Assembly (NCBI GenBank): GCA_034096865.1
Contig: JAWQFJ010026917.1
Span: forward strand, 1-17,500
DNA: 17,500 bases
Direction of reading: 5' to 3'
From: Theodoxus fluviatilis
Lineage: Eukaryota > Mollusca > Gastropoda > Cycloneritida > Neritidae
Numbering within the stretch: the first letter of the stretch is position 1; every line of letters starts with the position of its first letter. This document shows positions 8,985 to 17,500 of the stretch, one piece after another. The notes below the pieces were generated by a model, which saw only the letters and a program-made list of their open reading frames with translations, was not told the DNA's origin and ran no database searches. The translations under genes were made by a program, and so were the position numbers.

Positions 8985-10560
8985 ATGGCGTCCAAAACAG
9001 ACATGTATCTCGTACAGACCTGATTTCCTTTCAGATGTATTACTTTTATTTAATTAAAAACCGCTTTCATACACTACTCATTATAGAAATACTAAATATT
9101 GACACCCAGACATAATCATAACTCTAACTGGAACTCCATCCTTAAATAAGATGAACGTCCCGTAATCTGTAATGACAAGACAGATCTAGACTTCAAAGCG
9201 TCTTTTCAAAATCTGATGTGAGAGGCAACATCGACTCACTGCACGGCAATGTTCGGACGAGATCCCCAAAACCACGAGAAACTCTAGCCTTGTGGGAAGT
9301 GATAGGGATTTCTATGTTTGGCGAGAAATCGCGGCAGAATTCAGTCAGAGGCCAGCACCCCACCCTTTCTCTTTATGGACAGGCAGATTTCACGCCTGAA
9401 AACCGCCGCTTCTATCTTGTGATGGCCATGAAGTCAGCGTCTTCAAAGCGAGACAATCGTGCAATGCAACGTTTGTGGCTATTGGTTGATTGTCTTCCCT
9501 ACTTCCTCTGTGTCCATAGTAGTTAGAGTTACTACATGGAAGTAAAGGCTCTTCTATATAAGAATTATGAATTCAGTTTACTATTTAGCCCTTTGATGAT
9601 TTTCGGTTTTGGTCGTGAGAGCATAATCAAGACTTCTAATTGTCTTCAATAATGAGTCAAGTGGAACTCGAGAATAACAAACGATACATCCCTGCGAAAA
9701 GAGGGGGTGAGAAAGTCACGGCCAGTGAAGCGGTTACGTTGCAGACGTCCGTGCACTAATTTCAGTAGGATAACTGTCAGTGGAGACCTAACAGGCCTAC
9801 CGACTCAGGGCATACGTGCCAAAGCAGCTTAGAAGGGAACAGCCGATTGGCTTATTGGCAGCGTCGTCTACCTGCCGTAGCGCCTGATTTTTGTATTAAA
9901 TGACATCAAAATAGTATTAATTCGCGACAAATGAGGACAGAGACATTCTAAAACACATGTATTTAGGATATTCCGGATCATATTGTGCTTTTGTATTTAT
10001 GTGCGAATTTTTACACACCGAACGAAGATTGTGCCAGTCGGGTGCCTACTGCCCGGATTCTGACGTCTTTCCGGGTACAACGTACAGTTTGAGCACCGAT
10101 CATTTGGTGACAAGTAGTAATTTGAAAATGCATTTTTACCTTTACTGAGCTGATCGTGAACGACGCATAATGGTAAACTCCCCCAAACGACGGAAATTGT
10201 TCCTTGTTCATATGATAACGTTGCTTTGAAGAAACTGACGATCTTCCCATCACTACGCATTCAGGCAGTTTTTGTCTGTGGATACAGAAACAGTGAGTGC
10301 AGGCACAAGGAGTCACCATGATACCCAGTCCAAGGTCTCCATTCAATTTTTCTTGGCAGCTTACTCAAGATCAGCCGCAACTGACATTTCTTCATCACCT
10401 GTCTCACACTGTCCAGCAGACCAAAGAAATTCACAAGAATCGACAGAAGAAAAAAATGGCCGCCTCCCAGAAACTTCTACCTCCCAAAGACACGTCGTTA
10501 ACATAGCGGCCGTATCGAGGTTGGCTTTTTAGCGAGGCAAACTATCTGTTCCCTAACGGC
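8985..10560. other. No gene supported
   Basis: About 1.6 kb. The longest open frames (9218-9526, 102 codons; minus 10011-10346) have no recognisable domain, transmembrane pattern or initiation context. I see neither repeats nor RNA-like folds here. Confidence 0.5.
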
Positions 10561-10679
10561 ACGGATGTCTTTGGGTGTCTTTCCCTTTGCTAGAGCCTTC
10601 GCCTTATCGACTCGAGCCCGAGAGCAGAATCAGATACAGTGTGAAAAACCTTCTGAGAGGGAGTTGTTCAGACTCTCTC

Positions 10680-10880
10680 TGCAGATTGACTTCCCTTTGA
10701 AACGCCGCCGCCAGGCAGGCATCGTCACGCCTCGAAAAGCACGCTCTCGCGAGATGTCGCGGCTCCCGTGAGATCGGGTTGCTTACAGCGCCGCTCTATC
10801 GGCGACTTCAAAGCGAGGCCAGAAATTTATTACCGCCGCGTCACGTGACCTGAGTCCAGGAGATCACGTGGTTTTGCAGA
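10680..10880. promoter_or_regulatory. CpG-dense candidate promoter with TCTCGCGAGA and two CACGTG boxes
   Basis: A 200-base island with more than twenty CpG by eye, standing out from CpG-poorer flanks. It contains the perfect palindrome TCTCGCGAGA (10745-10754), known from CpG-island promoters in animals, and two E-boxes: GTCACGTGAC (10840-10849), a perfect palindrome matching USF/MITF/TFEB-type sites, and TCACGTGG (10864-10871). The E-box centres are 23 bases apart. No TATA box or clear initiator is seen, and the downstream gene, if any, is not visible in the window. Direction cannot be set. A 68-codon open frame (10565-10771) overlaps it but has no domain. Confidence 0.4.
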
Positions 10881-11006
10881 TCGGAGCTGGCGAGGGTTTC
10901 TTGGCCCCCACAGTAGGAAGGGCGACATACGTGGATGGGTAATGATCCATTGACGTAGAGCTTTGCCTTGCCGTCGTAGTTCTACTCAACATCGGCCAAC
11001 TGCTTG

Positions 11007-11007
<1 letters not shown>

Positions 11008-11082
<75 letters not shown>
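11008..11082. repeat. (GA)n microsatellite
   Basis: About 37 GA units, purine on the + strand, followed by CA/CCCACTCC-rich sequence to about 11140. It lies some 140 bases after the CpG-dense block. Confidence 0.98.
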
Positions 11083-11085
<3 letters not shown>

Positions 11086-11144
11086 GCACATACATAGACA
11101 CACATACTCCCACCCACTCCCCACTCCCCACCCCACAACCATAC

Positions 11145-12160
11145 CAATGTTCCTGCAGACAGAGACACACAACACTATAGTATAGCAGAGATAAACAGAG
11201 GCAGCAACCAAAACGTTGAAAAAGACAGAAAAGGAGATAGACAGGTTGGGCTTTTCGAAAAAAGGAAGGATTCGTTAGATCTCCGACGTATGAAAAATGT
11301 TTTTCGTATGACAATCAATCTACAAATGAATTCTTCGCTGCTTTTACAGTAGTCAATGAAAAAACTGCTGTATTCTATGATAGAACTGTCATAAAAGCTC
11401 GAAAGACATACTCTTCAAATCCGTGGGTTCTGTAGATCCCCTTTAGCACAGATTCTTTTAAACTGAAAGTTTATGATAATGGGATGTTGTAGCATACTTT
11501 TATTTCCGAAATCAGTGAACACTTTCAGACAATTAAAATATGATCTCCGCTTCATGACTTGAGACAACTTTATACGCATCAATTCTGTTGTATTGATTAG
11601 AGGCTTGTGAATACAAATGTCCCTTGGATTTGTGAATACAAGATTATCTGGATGTCAAATAGAATGCAAGTTTTTCATGTTTCAGGGACCTACAGTCACA
11701 CCAACGATTTCCGATCTTGGTGACGTCGTGCACGTTACGACGGTCGCGAAGGGAGAGTGGTTAGTCACACAAGGATCACCAGCAAGCTGCTATAGGAGAC
11801 TCTAGCATGCAGGGCGGAATGCTCGTCACGGCCATAAACTGAAAGCTGGCGAGAATGCTGCCATACATCTGCAGTTGCAAGGTGTTTGAAGGACCGTACG
11901 ATCTACAGCAAGGAATGAGAGCGCAAACGAATTCCTTGTCATGCTCTGGCTGTGTAGGGTATGGGGAGACAATCCCATTGAATTCAACTCCAGGATCACA
12001 ACAGATGGGGGACAAACGACAGATTCACCGTATCCTTGATACCCTGTCCTACATGGAGACTTGTCCATACTGCTTGCGCTTGCGACTACCCTCTTTTCCC
12101 CCTCTCTTTGTTGCTTCTGAGACATGGCTTAACACCCGCCAGGGAACAGACAGAATAGCT
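11145..12160. other. No gene supported; may contain the body of a minus-strand SINE
   Basis: AT-rich up to about 11680, then more mixed. The last 300 bases lie immediately 3' (minus-strand sense) of the tRNA-like head at 12165-12236, so they are where a SINE body would be. I do not recognise any named SINE core domain there, and no poly-A or simple tail marks an end. Confidence 0.4.
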
Positions 12161-12164
12161 AAGG

Positions 12165-12236
12165 TCCTCTAGCGAGTATCGAACTCGTGATCTCCCGGTG
12201 GGCGACCCAGAGCTCTAACCGCCGAACTACTGAGGT
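12165..12236 (-). mobile_element. tRNA-like cloverleaf: SINE head or tRNA pseudogene
   Basis: Read on the minus strand, exactly 72 nt fold to standard tRNA numbering. The D stem is GTTC/GAGC. The anticodon stem CTGGG/CCGGG has one mismatch, and the loop TCGCCCA shows GCC at positions 34-36 (Gly-like). The T arm ACGAG/CTCGC encloses loop TTCGATA. The acceptor ACCTCAG/TAGAGGA pairs poorly (four Watson-Crick pairs plus one G-T). The A box (12219-12229, TAGTTCGGCGG) matches the pol III consensus at 10 of 11 positions and the B box (12175-12185, AGTTCGATACT) at 9 of 11. C replaces the invariant U33, so a working tRNA is unlikely. A tRNA-derived SINE promoter or decayed tRNA copy fits best. Confidence 0.6.
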
Positions 12237-12270
12237 CCCAGATAAATGCAGTCTACATTGCTAGTCTGTA

Positions 12271-12360
12271 GACGTAACTAATGTTGACATGATCATTTAT
12301 GGCCTTAATGCTATGGACGTAACTATTTTGATGCAATTATTTTTAGCCGTAAATGCTGGG
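12271..12360 (+). repeat. Diverged tandem duplication of a 45-bp unit
   Basis: Positions 12271-12315 and 12316-12360 both begin GACGTAACTA and both carry TTAT..(T)GCC and AATGCT words in the same order. Similarity is about two-thirds, with small indels, so this is an old two-copy duplication. Confidence 0.65.
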
Positions 12361-12421
12361 ACACTCCAATCGTGCTCAAAGCGTGAGCTGGTCTTTGACA
12401 GCGTATTTCCCTCATGGCTCA

Positions 12422-12479
12422 GTCTGTCCCGAGAATGTCAAATAAGGAAGTTCCTTATATGGAATCAAAAGGGACAGAC
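12422..12479. repeat. Nested near-palindrome
   Basis: Outer arms GTCTGTCCC (12422-12430) and GGGACAGAC (12471-12479) are perfect inverted copies. At the exact centre lies a second palindrome of 17 bases, ATAAGGAA-G-TTCCTTAT (12442-12458). The sequence between the two levels pairs only partly. It could be a cruciform, the core of a small palindromic mobile element, or a regulatory site. Confidence 0.75.
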
Positions 12480-12940
12480 AGAAAATTTCCAGCCACTCAT
12501 ATTCTGGTTTTCCCCACTGACGTATTTTCCTGATCATCTTGAATTCCATAATATGTCCTTTCTCGAATCCACTCAAACTGGTTGTATGTTGTGTTTCAGG
12601 CTTGAAAAACCTCCTTGTTGAGTGCAAAACGTTGTCAATAATGATGAAAATAGTTATTTTAATTTGATTGCCCAGTTAAATGATCTCGACTTGTTCATTA
12701 CAACCTGTCAACGTCGTCGTTAGTGCAAAAAGCTACATTTTTAAAAATATGTATTAACGACTTTATTGTTAATTGTATCTTTTCTGTAAACGAAATGTGC
12801 GAGGATTTCCCCCTAAAATACGCATTCCTGAACACCAATGAAACGTAAGTTCATTTTTTCAACGACACTTTGTCAGTATCGCTAAACCAGTAATGACTAA
12901 AGTGACGTTAAACATTCACGATTTTCATATGTTTCTGAAT
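12480..12940. other. No gene seen, AT-rich
   Basis: About 460 bases of AT-rich sequence without a supported reading frame, repeat or RNA fold. Confidence 0.6.
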
Positions 12941-12989
12941 CATTGTTAACATCTGTCTTCCTGCTTCTGTTTCTCTGTCTGCGTCTGTG

Positions 12990-13577
<588 letters not shown>

Positions 13578-13603
13578 ATGTATGCTTCCACACGTCCTTG
13601 CAG

Positions 13604-13673
13604 AAGACCTTGGTGCCAAGTTGCAGACTGCAGCTGTTGCCACCCGTCCCACACAACGCTTGCCACACCGCAG
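13604..13673 (+). other. Possible 70-bp exon between splice-like sites
   Basis: A pyrimidine-rich tract ending in CCTTGCAG precedes position 13604, and CCGCAG|GTAACG follows 13673, a fair donor. One frame (codons starting at 13606) is open across all 22 full codons with mixed composition, and the flanking phases would be +2 and 2 left over. No neighbouring exon is recognised, so this may be a chance pairing of signals. Confidence 0.15.
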
Positions 13674-13679
13674 GTAACG

Positions 13680-14050
13680 TCAACACCAAGCTCGCCGCAC
13701 CGCCACAAGCACAACAAACAAACAAATGTATTTTCAGACAGCGCAATTATCTCAACACCCCTGGTGTCCAGTATCACAAAACACGCTCCAAAACCTCACC
13801 AAACGGCTATTTGTTCAACATTTTTTCGTCTCTTTAATGACCAGCAGGTTTTTCCTTCTTCTCTCTCTCCTTCTCTTGCTCCAATGTCTCAAAGGACATG
13901 TAGTAGGAGCAACGGAATGCAAAACACGTTTCACCGCCTCAAACATATATTCCTCCGCAGTCATGATTGATTTCAGCACAAGGAGAGAAACTAAAACTTT
14001 GAGAGCAACTGTATAGGTTGAGAGAGCATTGTGGGCGGTGAGCGTGCAGT
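13680..14050. other. No gene supported
   Basis: About 370 bases between two microsatellites. Open frames entering from the GA repeat continue to 13970 and 14016 but show no domain; the part beyond the repeat has no independent support. Confidence 0.5.
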
Positions 14051-14055
14051 CGAGA

Positions 14056-14056
<1 letters not shown>

Positions 14057-14148
<92 letters not shown>
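14057..14148. repeat. (CA)n-(GA)n compound microsatellite
   Basis: About six CA units (14057-14068) pass directly into about 40 GA units. Purine is on the + strand for the GA part. Confidence 0.98.
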
Positions 14149-14439
14149 ATTGCACGTCGAAATACAAATGCCGTCTCGACAGAAGCCAAGACTACACACA
14201 TCTGTCCTAAAAAGCCACGGAAAGTGCAAGACACAGCATATTTTTCTTTAAATTAGTCAAATCACTTCTGAACAGGAAATATACCACACAACTTCCAGAA
14301 CATCTGGACTCTGGTATTATGTATAATAAATTCTCAGCTTTTTATGAATTAAAAAAGCAAGATCAGATGAGATCTTGAGAGGTGTATAGTGCAGCAGCCA
14401 TTAGATGGAGAGAAAAAAAAGAAGCTCTGCGAAATATTT

Positions 14440-15845
14440 TCTTTGCGTCTTTGAGCCTTCTTCACCCGGTAAACTTGAACAAGTTGTAACGAAAGTTCCA
14501 TTTAAGCCGTGCGTGCTGGACCCAGTTCCTACATGGCTCTTGCAGAAAGTCCTCTCATATATGTTGCCAGCGAATATGACCGTTGTAGATTTCTCATTGT
14601 CTTTTGGTCTTGTACCATAATGCCTGACGAAAGCTGTAATCACCGCAGTTATCAAGAAACCATCTCTGGACACTGAACAACTCAGCTGCTATGGGCCCAT
14701 GTCCAACCTCTCATTTTTGTCAAAGGTCATCGAGCGGGTAATAGCGATTTCGACTGATCAAACACATGGCCGACAACAAGGTGAGTGAACTACTGCAGTC
14801 GACCTTTAGAGCTGCTTGCAGCACTGAGACTGCCTTGTTAAAAGTTCACAATGACATCCTGAGGACGATGGATGACAACATTTTAGTCACTTCGGTACTC
14901 CTAACCTTTCAGCTGCTTTGGACACAAATGAGCACGACAGCCTCTTTCTCCTACCAACTCTTTGCTGAGGACATATCTGCTGAACCTGCAAACTTGTTGA
15001 CAAGACTAGGGGAGCTGGAATCATGTATTGATGCGATCAGGCAGTGGATGAGAACAGATTTCCTCTAGTTGAATTATGACAAGACATATGTTCTGCTCCC
15101 TGGAGCCCCTACCATCGTTGCGGGGGTTGGCATCAGTGAATGTAAAATCCGCGGTTATATTTGACCCCACGACGGAATATGTGGGAAAACTTGGGCGTCG
15201 TTTTCGACAGACATCTCGACCTGAGTGCCAGCATCACGGCAGTGTGTAGATCCTGTTATTACCATATTTACAGCATCAGCAAGATTCGTCGCTTCCTAGA
15301 TAAAGATACCTTGAAAAGAGTAGTCAACGCACTCGTCAAATTTCGTTTTGACTACTGCAACTCCCTACTCTATAAACTCCATGCAAAGTCTACTTATCAA
15401 TCCAGAGAGTGCAGAACTCCGCTGCGAGGATGATCAGGAAGGTGCCACCAAGCAAGCATATCATCATAGTCCTGCGGGATCTACACTGGTTGCGACTGGA
15501 AAAAAAGATGCAGTTTAAGTTATGCATCCACGCTTGCAGGTGCGTAAGAGACAAGACCTCTTCGCCAGGCTATCTCTGTGACCTCTTGAGAGAGCACCAT
15601 CCACAGCGCTGCCTCCGATCGTTCAAAAAGGAGCTGCTTGCCTGCCGTCCGAGCAAATGCAGGGTCATGGGAGACAGGACGTTTTTCTCGCCATCAAGAT
15701 TGTGGAATGGTCTTCCGCTTGACTCGTGACAGACTCTATATATATGCACTCATGAAGAAACTGAAAACTTTTCTCTTCTCTCTTAGTGACTCTGTGCCGC
15801 GCCTATGATCAGTATTCTGAAATCGGTACTTTACAAATATAACAA
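14440..15845 (+). mobile_element. 5'-truncated, decayed CR1/L2-type LINE
   Basis: A non-LTR retrotransposon remnant in + orientation: the reverse transcriptase half of the second ORF plus a short 3' end. Ordered blocks match the CR1/L2/Rex-like group: LDPVPTWLL, SNLSFLSKVIERV, CSTETALLKVHNDI, SAALDTNEHD, FAED, SCIDAIRQWM, DYCNSLLYKL, QNSAARMI and SRLWNGLPL. The 3' sequence after the final stop (15806-15808) keeps a TGCCGCGCCTATGA word and ends CGGTACTTTACAAATAT, resembling the GCGCTATATAAAT end seen in many L2-like families. Nothing 5' of the reverse transcriptase start is recognisable, as expected from incomplete reverse transcription. No target-site duplication is evident. The copy is dead. 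Confidence 0.9.
14453..15808 (+). pseudogene. Reverse transcriptase relic of the LINE, frameshifted, RT core deleted
   Basis: Segments lie in several + frames. The frame starting 14453 carries LDPVPTWLL (14516-14542), a TAA at 14618-14620, then the first RT block, where the usual YRP reads YGP (14690-14698). A frame change near 14766 gives the STETALLKVHND block, and a second change gives motif A at 14909-14944 with F to L (SAALDT). Only 16 bases later comes motif C as FAED instead of FADD (14961-14972), so about 90 codons including motif B are missing. A TAG follows at 15066-15068. The C-terminal region spans 15191-15433 and 15409-15729 in two frames, and the last block (15752-15805, KKLKTFLF) sits in a third. 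With catalytic residues changed and frames broken it cannot encode an active enzyme. Confidence 0.88.
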
Positions 15846-16026
15846 CATAGGGGCCTACATACATGTGCATACATACATTGCAAGACTGAACGCCAAACTT
15901 CAGTAGCGTCTGCATTAGACAAACTTCGAGCCTTGTAGGTAAGGAGTATATAGGAAAAAATGTAAGACATCCTAGAAGGACCCACTAACAGAGAACGAAG
16001 GATATTTACAATAAGTGAGAGAAAAA

Positions 16027-16028
<2 letters not shown>

Positions 16029-16071
<43 letters not shown>

Positions 16072-16230
16072 TAGACAGACACACACACAGACAGACAGAC
16101 AGACAGACAGACACACGACAGACAGACACACACACACAGACACACAGACGGACAGACACACAGACAGACAGAAAGAGAGACAGAAAGACAGACAGGCAGG
16201 CAGGACGACTGGCAGGCAGGCAGAGAGACA
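16029..16230. repeat. (CAGA)n compound microsatellite
   Basis: ACAG tetramers with CACA insertions, then GGCAGGCA near 16195-16222, before single-copy sequence. It is the reverse complement of the CTGT/GT array at 13031-13300. Minus-strand Cys-Leu-Ser-Val open frames are artefacts. Confidence 0.97.
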
Positions 16231-16282
16231 GTCAAACAGAGAAATACTGAAAACATTCAATCAGCAAGTCAGCAACTGCGGC

Positions 16283-16454
<172 letters not shown>

Positions 16455-16499
16455 GGAACAGGACAAGTCGACAGCTGTTTCCAGACTCCGAGGGACGTC

Positions 16500-16604
16500 A
16501 ACTGCAGACACACAACGCTACACTTTACGACTCAGCTGCGCGCGGGGCTGAGTCGGTACTGAAAAGAAGACAAGTTGTGTGAGTGAGCGACATAGCGGAG
16601 AAAA

Positions 16605-16678
<74 letters not shown>

Positions 16679-16880
16679 TGCTACTAGCGCTCAACGCTGA
16701 GACGTCAACTACTGCCGAGCGCGATCACGCGTCATGGAGGCGGGAAGCCTCATTTGCATAGCTGTGCGCGTGCGAGCCAGGAAGAGGCGAGTGGAACTCT
16801 GCGAGTGAAGAGTTCTCCTGCTGGACCGGCGTGCCCTGGTGTGGCTCTGTGCCTGGGATGCTAATTGCAAGTCGGGGATG
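16500..16880 (+). promoter_or_regulatory. CpG-rich candidate promoter around a GA tract
   Basis: CpG-dense segments flank the GA tract (16520-16560 and 16700-16830). Seen directly: a perfect 9-bp inverted repeat CGACTCAGC (16528-16536) and GCTGAGTCG (16547-16555) around a TGCGCGCGGG loop, each arm carrying an AP-1-like TGAGTC half; and the reverse octamer ATTTGCAT (16752-16759), a POU-factor site in animals. No TATA box is seen. The + strand is favoured only because a donor-like GTGAGT lies downstream at 17009-17014. Confidence is limited. Confidence 0.35.
16607..16676. repeat. (GA)n microsatellite
   Basis: About 35 GA units, purine on the + strand, inside the CpG-rich candidate promoter. 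Confidence 0.98.
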
Positions 16881-17015
16881 CCACGAGTTGAAGCGTCTTC
16901 GAGTGGAATTCCTCCTCGTGCAGATGGATTTTTGCTTCGTCCTGTGAAAATTTATGACGTCTACCACGGAGGTAGCGACCAAGGTGGACTAATAGCTACC
17001 GTGTCCTGTGAGTAA
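16878..17015 (+). CDS. Candidate first coding exon, 45 codons or spliced at 17008
   Basis: An ATG at 16878-16880 opens 45 codons to a TAA at 17013-17015, and the frame is already open from 16809. The translated composition is mixed, with RPVKIYDVYHGG and SDQGGLIATV as its most protein-like parts. The sequence TCCT|GTGAGTAA places a strong donor-like GTGAGT at 17009-17014, so the stop may lie in an intron and the exon may continue elsewhere. The ATG context (GGGGATGC) is moderate. I do not recognise the protein. A 5' untranslated exon or chance are alternatives. Confidence 0.25.
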   Translation: MPRVEASSSGIPPRADGFLLRPVKIYDVYHGGSDQGGLIATVSCE

Positions 17016-17500
17016 ACCGTTCTCACGCTCTACATCTTTGGAATCGCGCTGACTCTCTGACTCTCCGAGGTTGGTAAATCGGCCTTTGATTTCGGTGAGA
17101 CGCCTTTTTTGTTTTCGGTCTCTAGTGTGAATGACGAAAACAGACTTCCTCTTACACGAGTACGTTTGGCGAGAAAAATCCAGTTTTAACTCATCCGAAT
17201 TTCTGTTGATGGAATAAACTGTTTGTGGGTGTAAAGCAGAATGTGTGAAGACTGCCGTAGGCTCCAGGTGTTAACAGTGTGAAAACTTGGCACCAGGATT
17301 GAACATTTAGAGAAGGTTTGAGCACCGACTTTTGGAACGGGAAGTCTAATTTGTTTAAAATGGAAGCAACGGCCAAGTTAATCAGTCACCATTTTATTAA
17401 TTCAAATGAAATGTTGATATCTTGATTCCCCATCGAAAAAATCGTGTCAATACTTTTCTCTAGTGTCTATTACCATCTGCGTTTATCAACTATCCTATCA
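17016..17500. other. No gene seen; possible intron
   Basis: Mixed then AT-rich sequence to the window end. No reading frame, repeat or RNA fold is supported. If the donor at 17009 is real this would be intron sequence. Confidence 0.45.

Noticed and set aside
8741..9115. Poly-Lys and poly-Leu proteins
   Set aside because: Produced by the GAA trinucleotide repeat in different frames and strands.
9218..9526. 102-codon open frame
   Set aside because: No domain, signal peptide or membrane segment, no splice context; this length is expected by chance in 17.5 kb on six frames.
11855..12172. 105-codon open frame with several cysteines
   Set aside because: It runs antisense into the tRNA-like head and matches no family I know; more likely SINE or non-coding sequence.

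Overview
This is eukaryotic nuclear DNA, almost certainly from an invertebrate animal. A mollusc or other lophotrochozoan is my best guess, inferred from the microsatellite load and the type of LINE rather than proven. There are no operons, ribosome-binding sites or long intact genes. Very long GA, GT, GAA and CTGT tracts fill the window. Most long open frames are microsatellite translations (Ser-Leu, Arg-Glu, Cys-Val or poly-Lys) and are not genes.

Layout. At 219-422 on the minus strand there is a possible 68-codon cysteine-rich exon. At 1200-1677 a coding-like but broken stretch runs into a C-rich then G-rich low-complexity block (1680-2240), followed by GA and GGGT repeats. From about 3170 to 4610 a family of strongly diverged copies of one unit occurs about six times, partly interrupted by GT and CAA microsatellites. 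From 4800 to 10560 I see mostly unannotatable sequence broken by GA, poly-C, GAA and G-rich tracts. At 10680-10880 a short CpG-dense block holds a TCTCGCGAGA palindrome and two CACGTG E-boxes and may be a promoter. At 12165-12236 (minus) there is a degenerate 72-nt tRNA cloverleaf, probably the head of a tRNA-derived SINE. At 12990-13577 lies a 590-bp compound microsatellite whose pyrimidine half faces a purine half. At 14440-15845 lies the one confident mobile element: a 5'-truncated, frameshifted, internally deleted CR1/L2-type LINE. The last kilobase has CAGA and GA arrays followed by a CpG-rich segment (16500-17015) that looks like a promoter or first exon ending at a good 5' splice site.

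Function. I find no set of genes acting together and no convincing new biological system. The most unusual items are the diverged 3.2-4.6 kb repeat family, the mirrored CT/GA array, the purine-strand bias of every long GA tract, a 58-nt nested near-palindrome at 12422-12479, and the two CpG-rich candidate promoters. Everything except the microsatellites, the LINE and the tRNA-like head is tentative.
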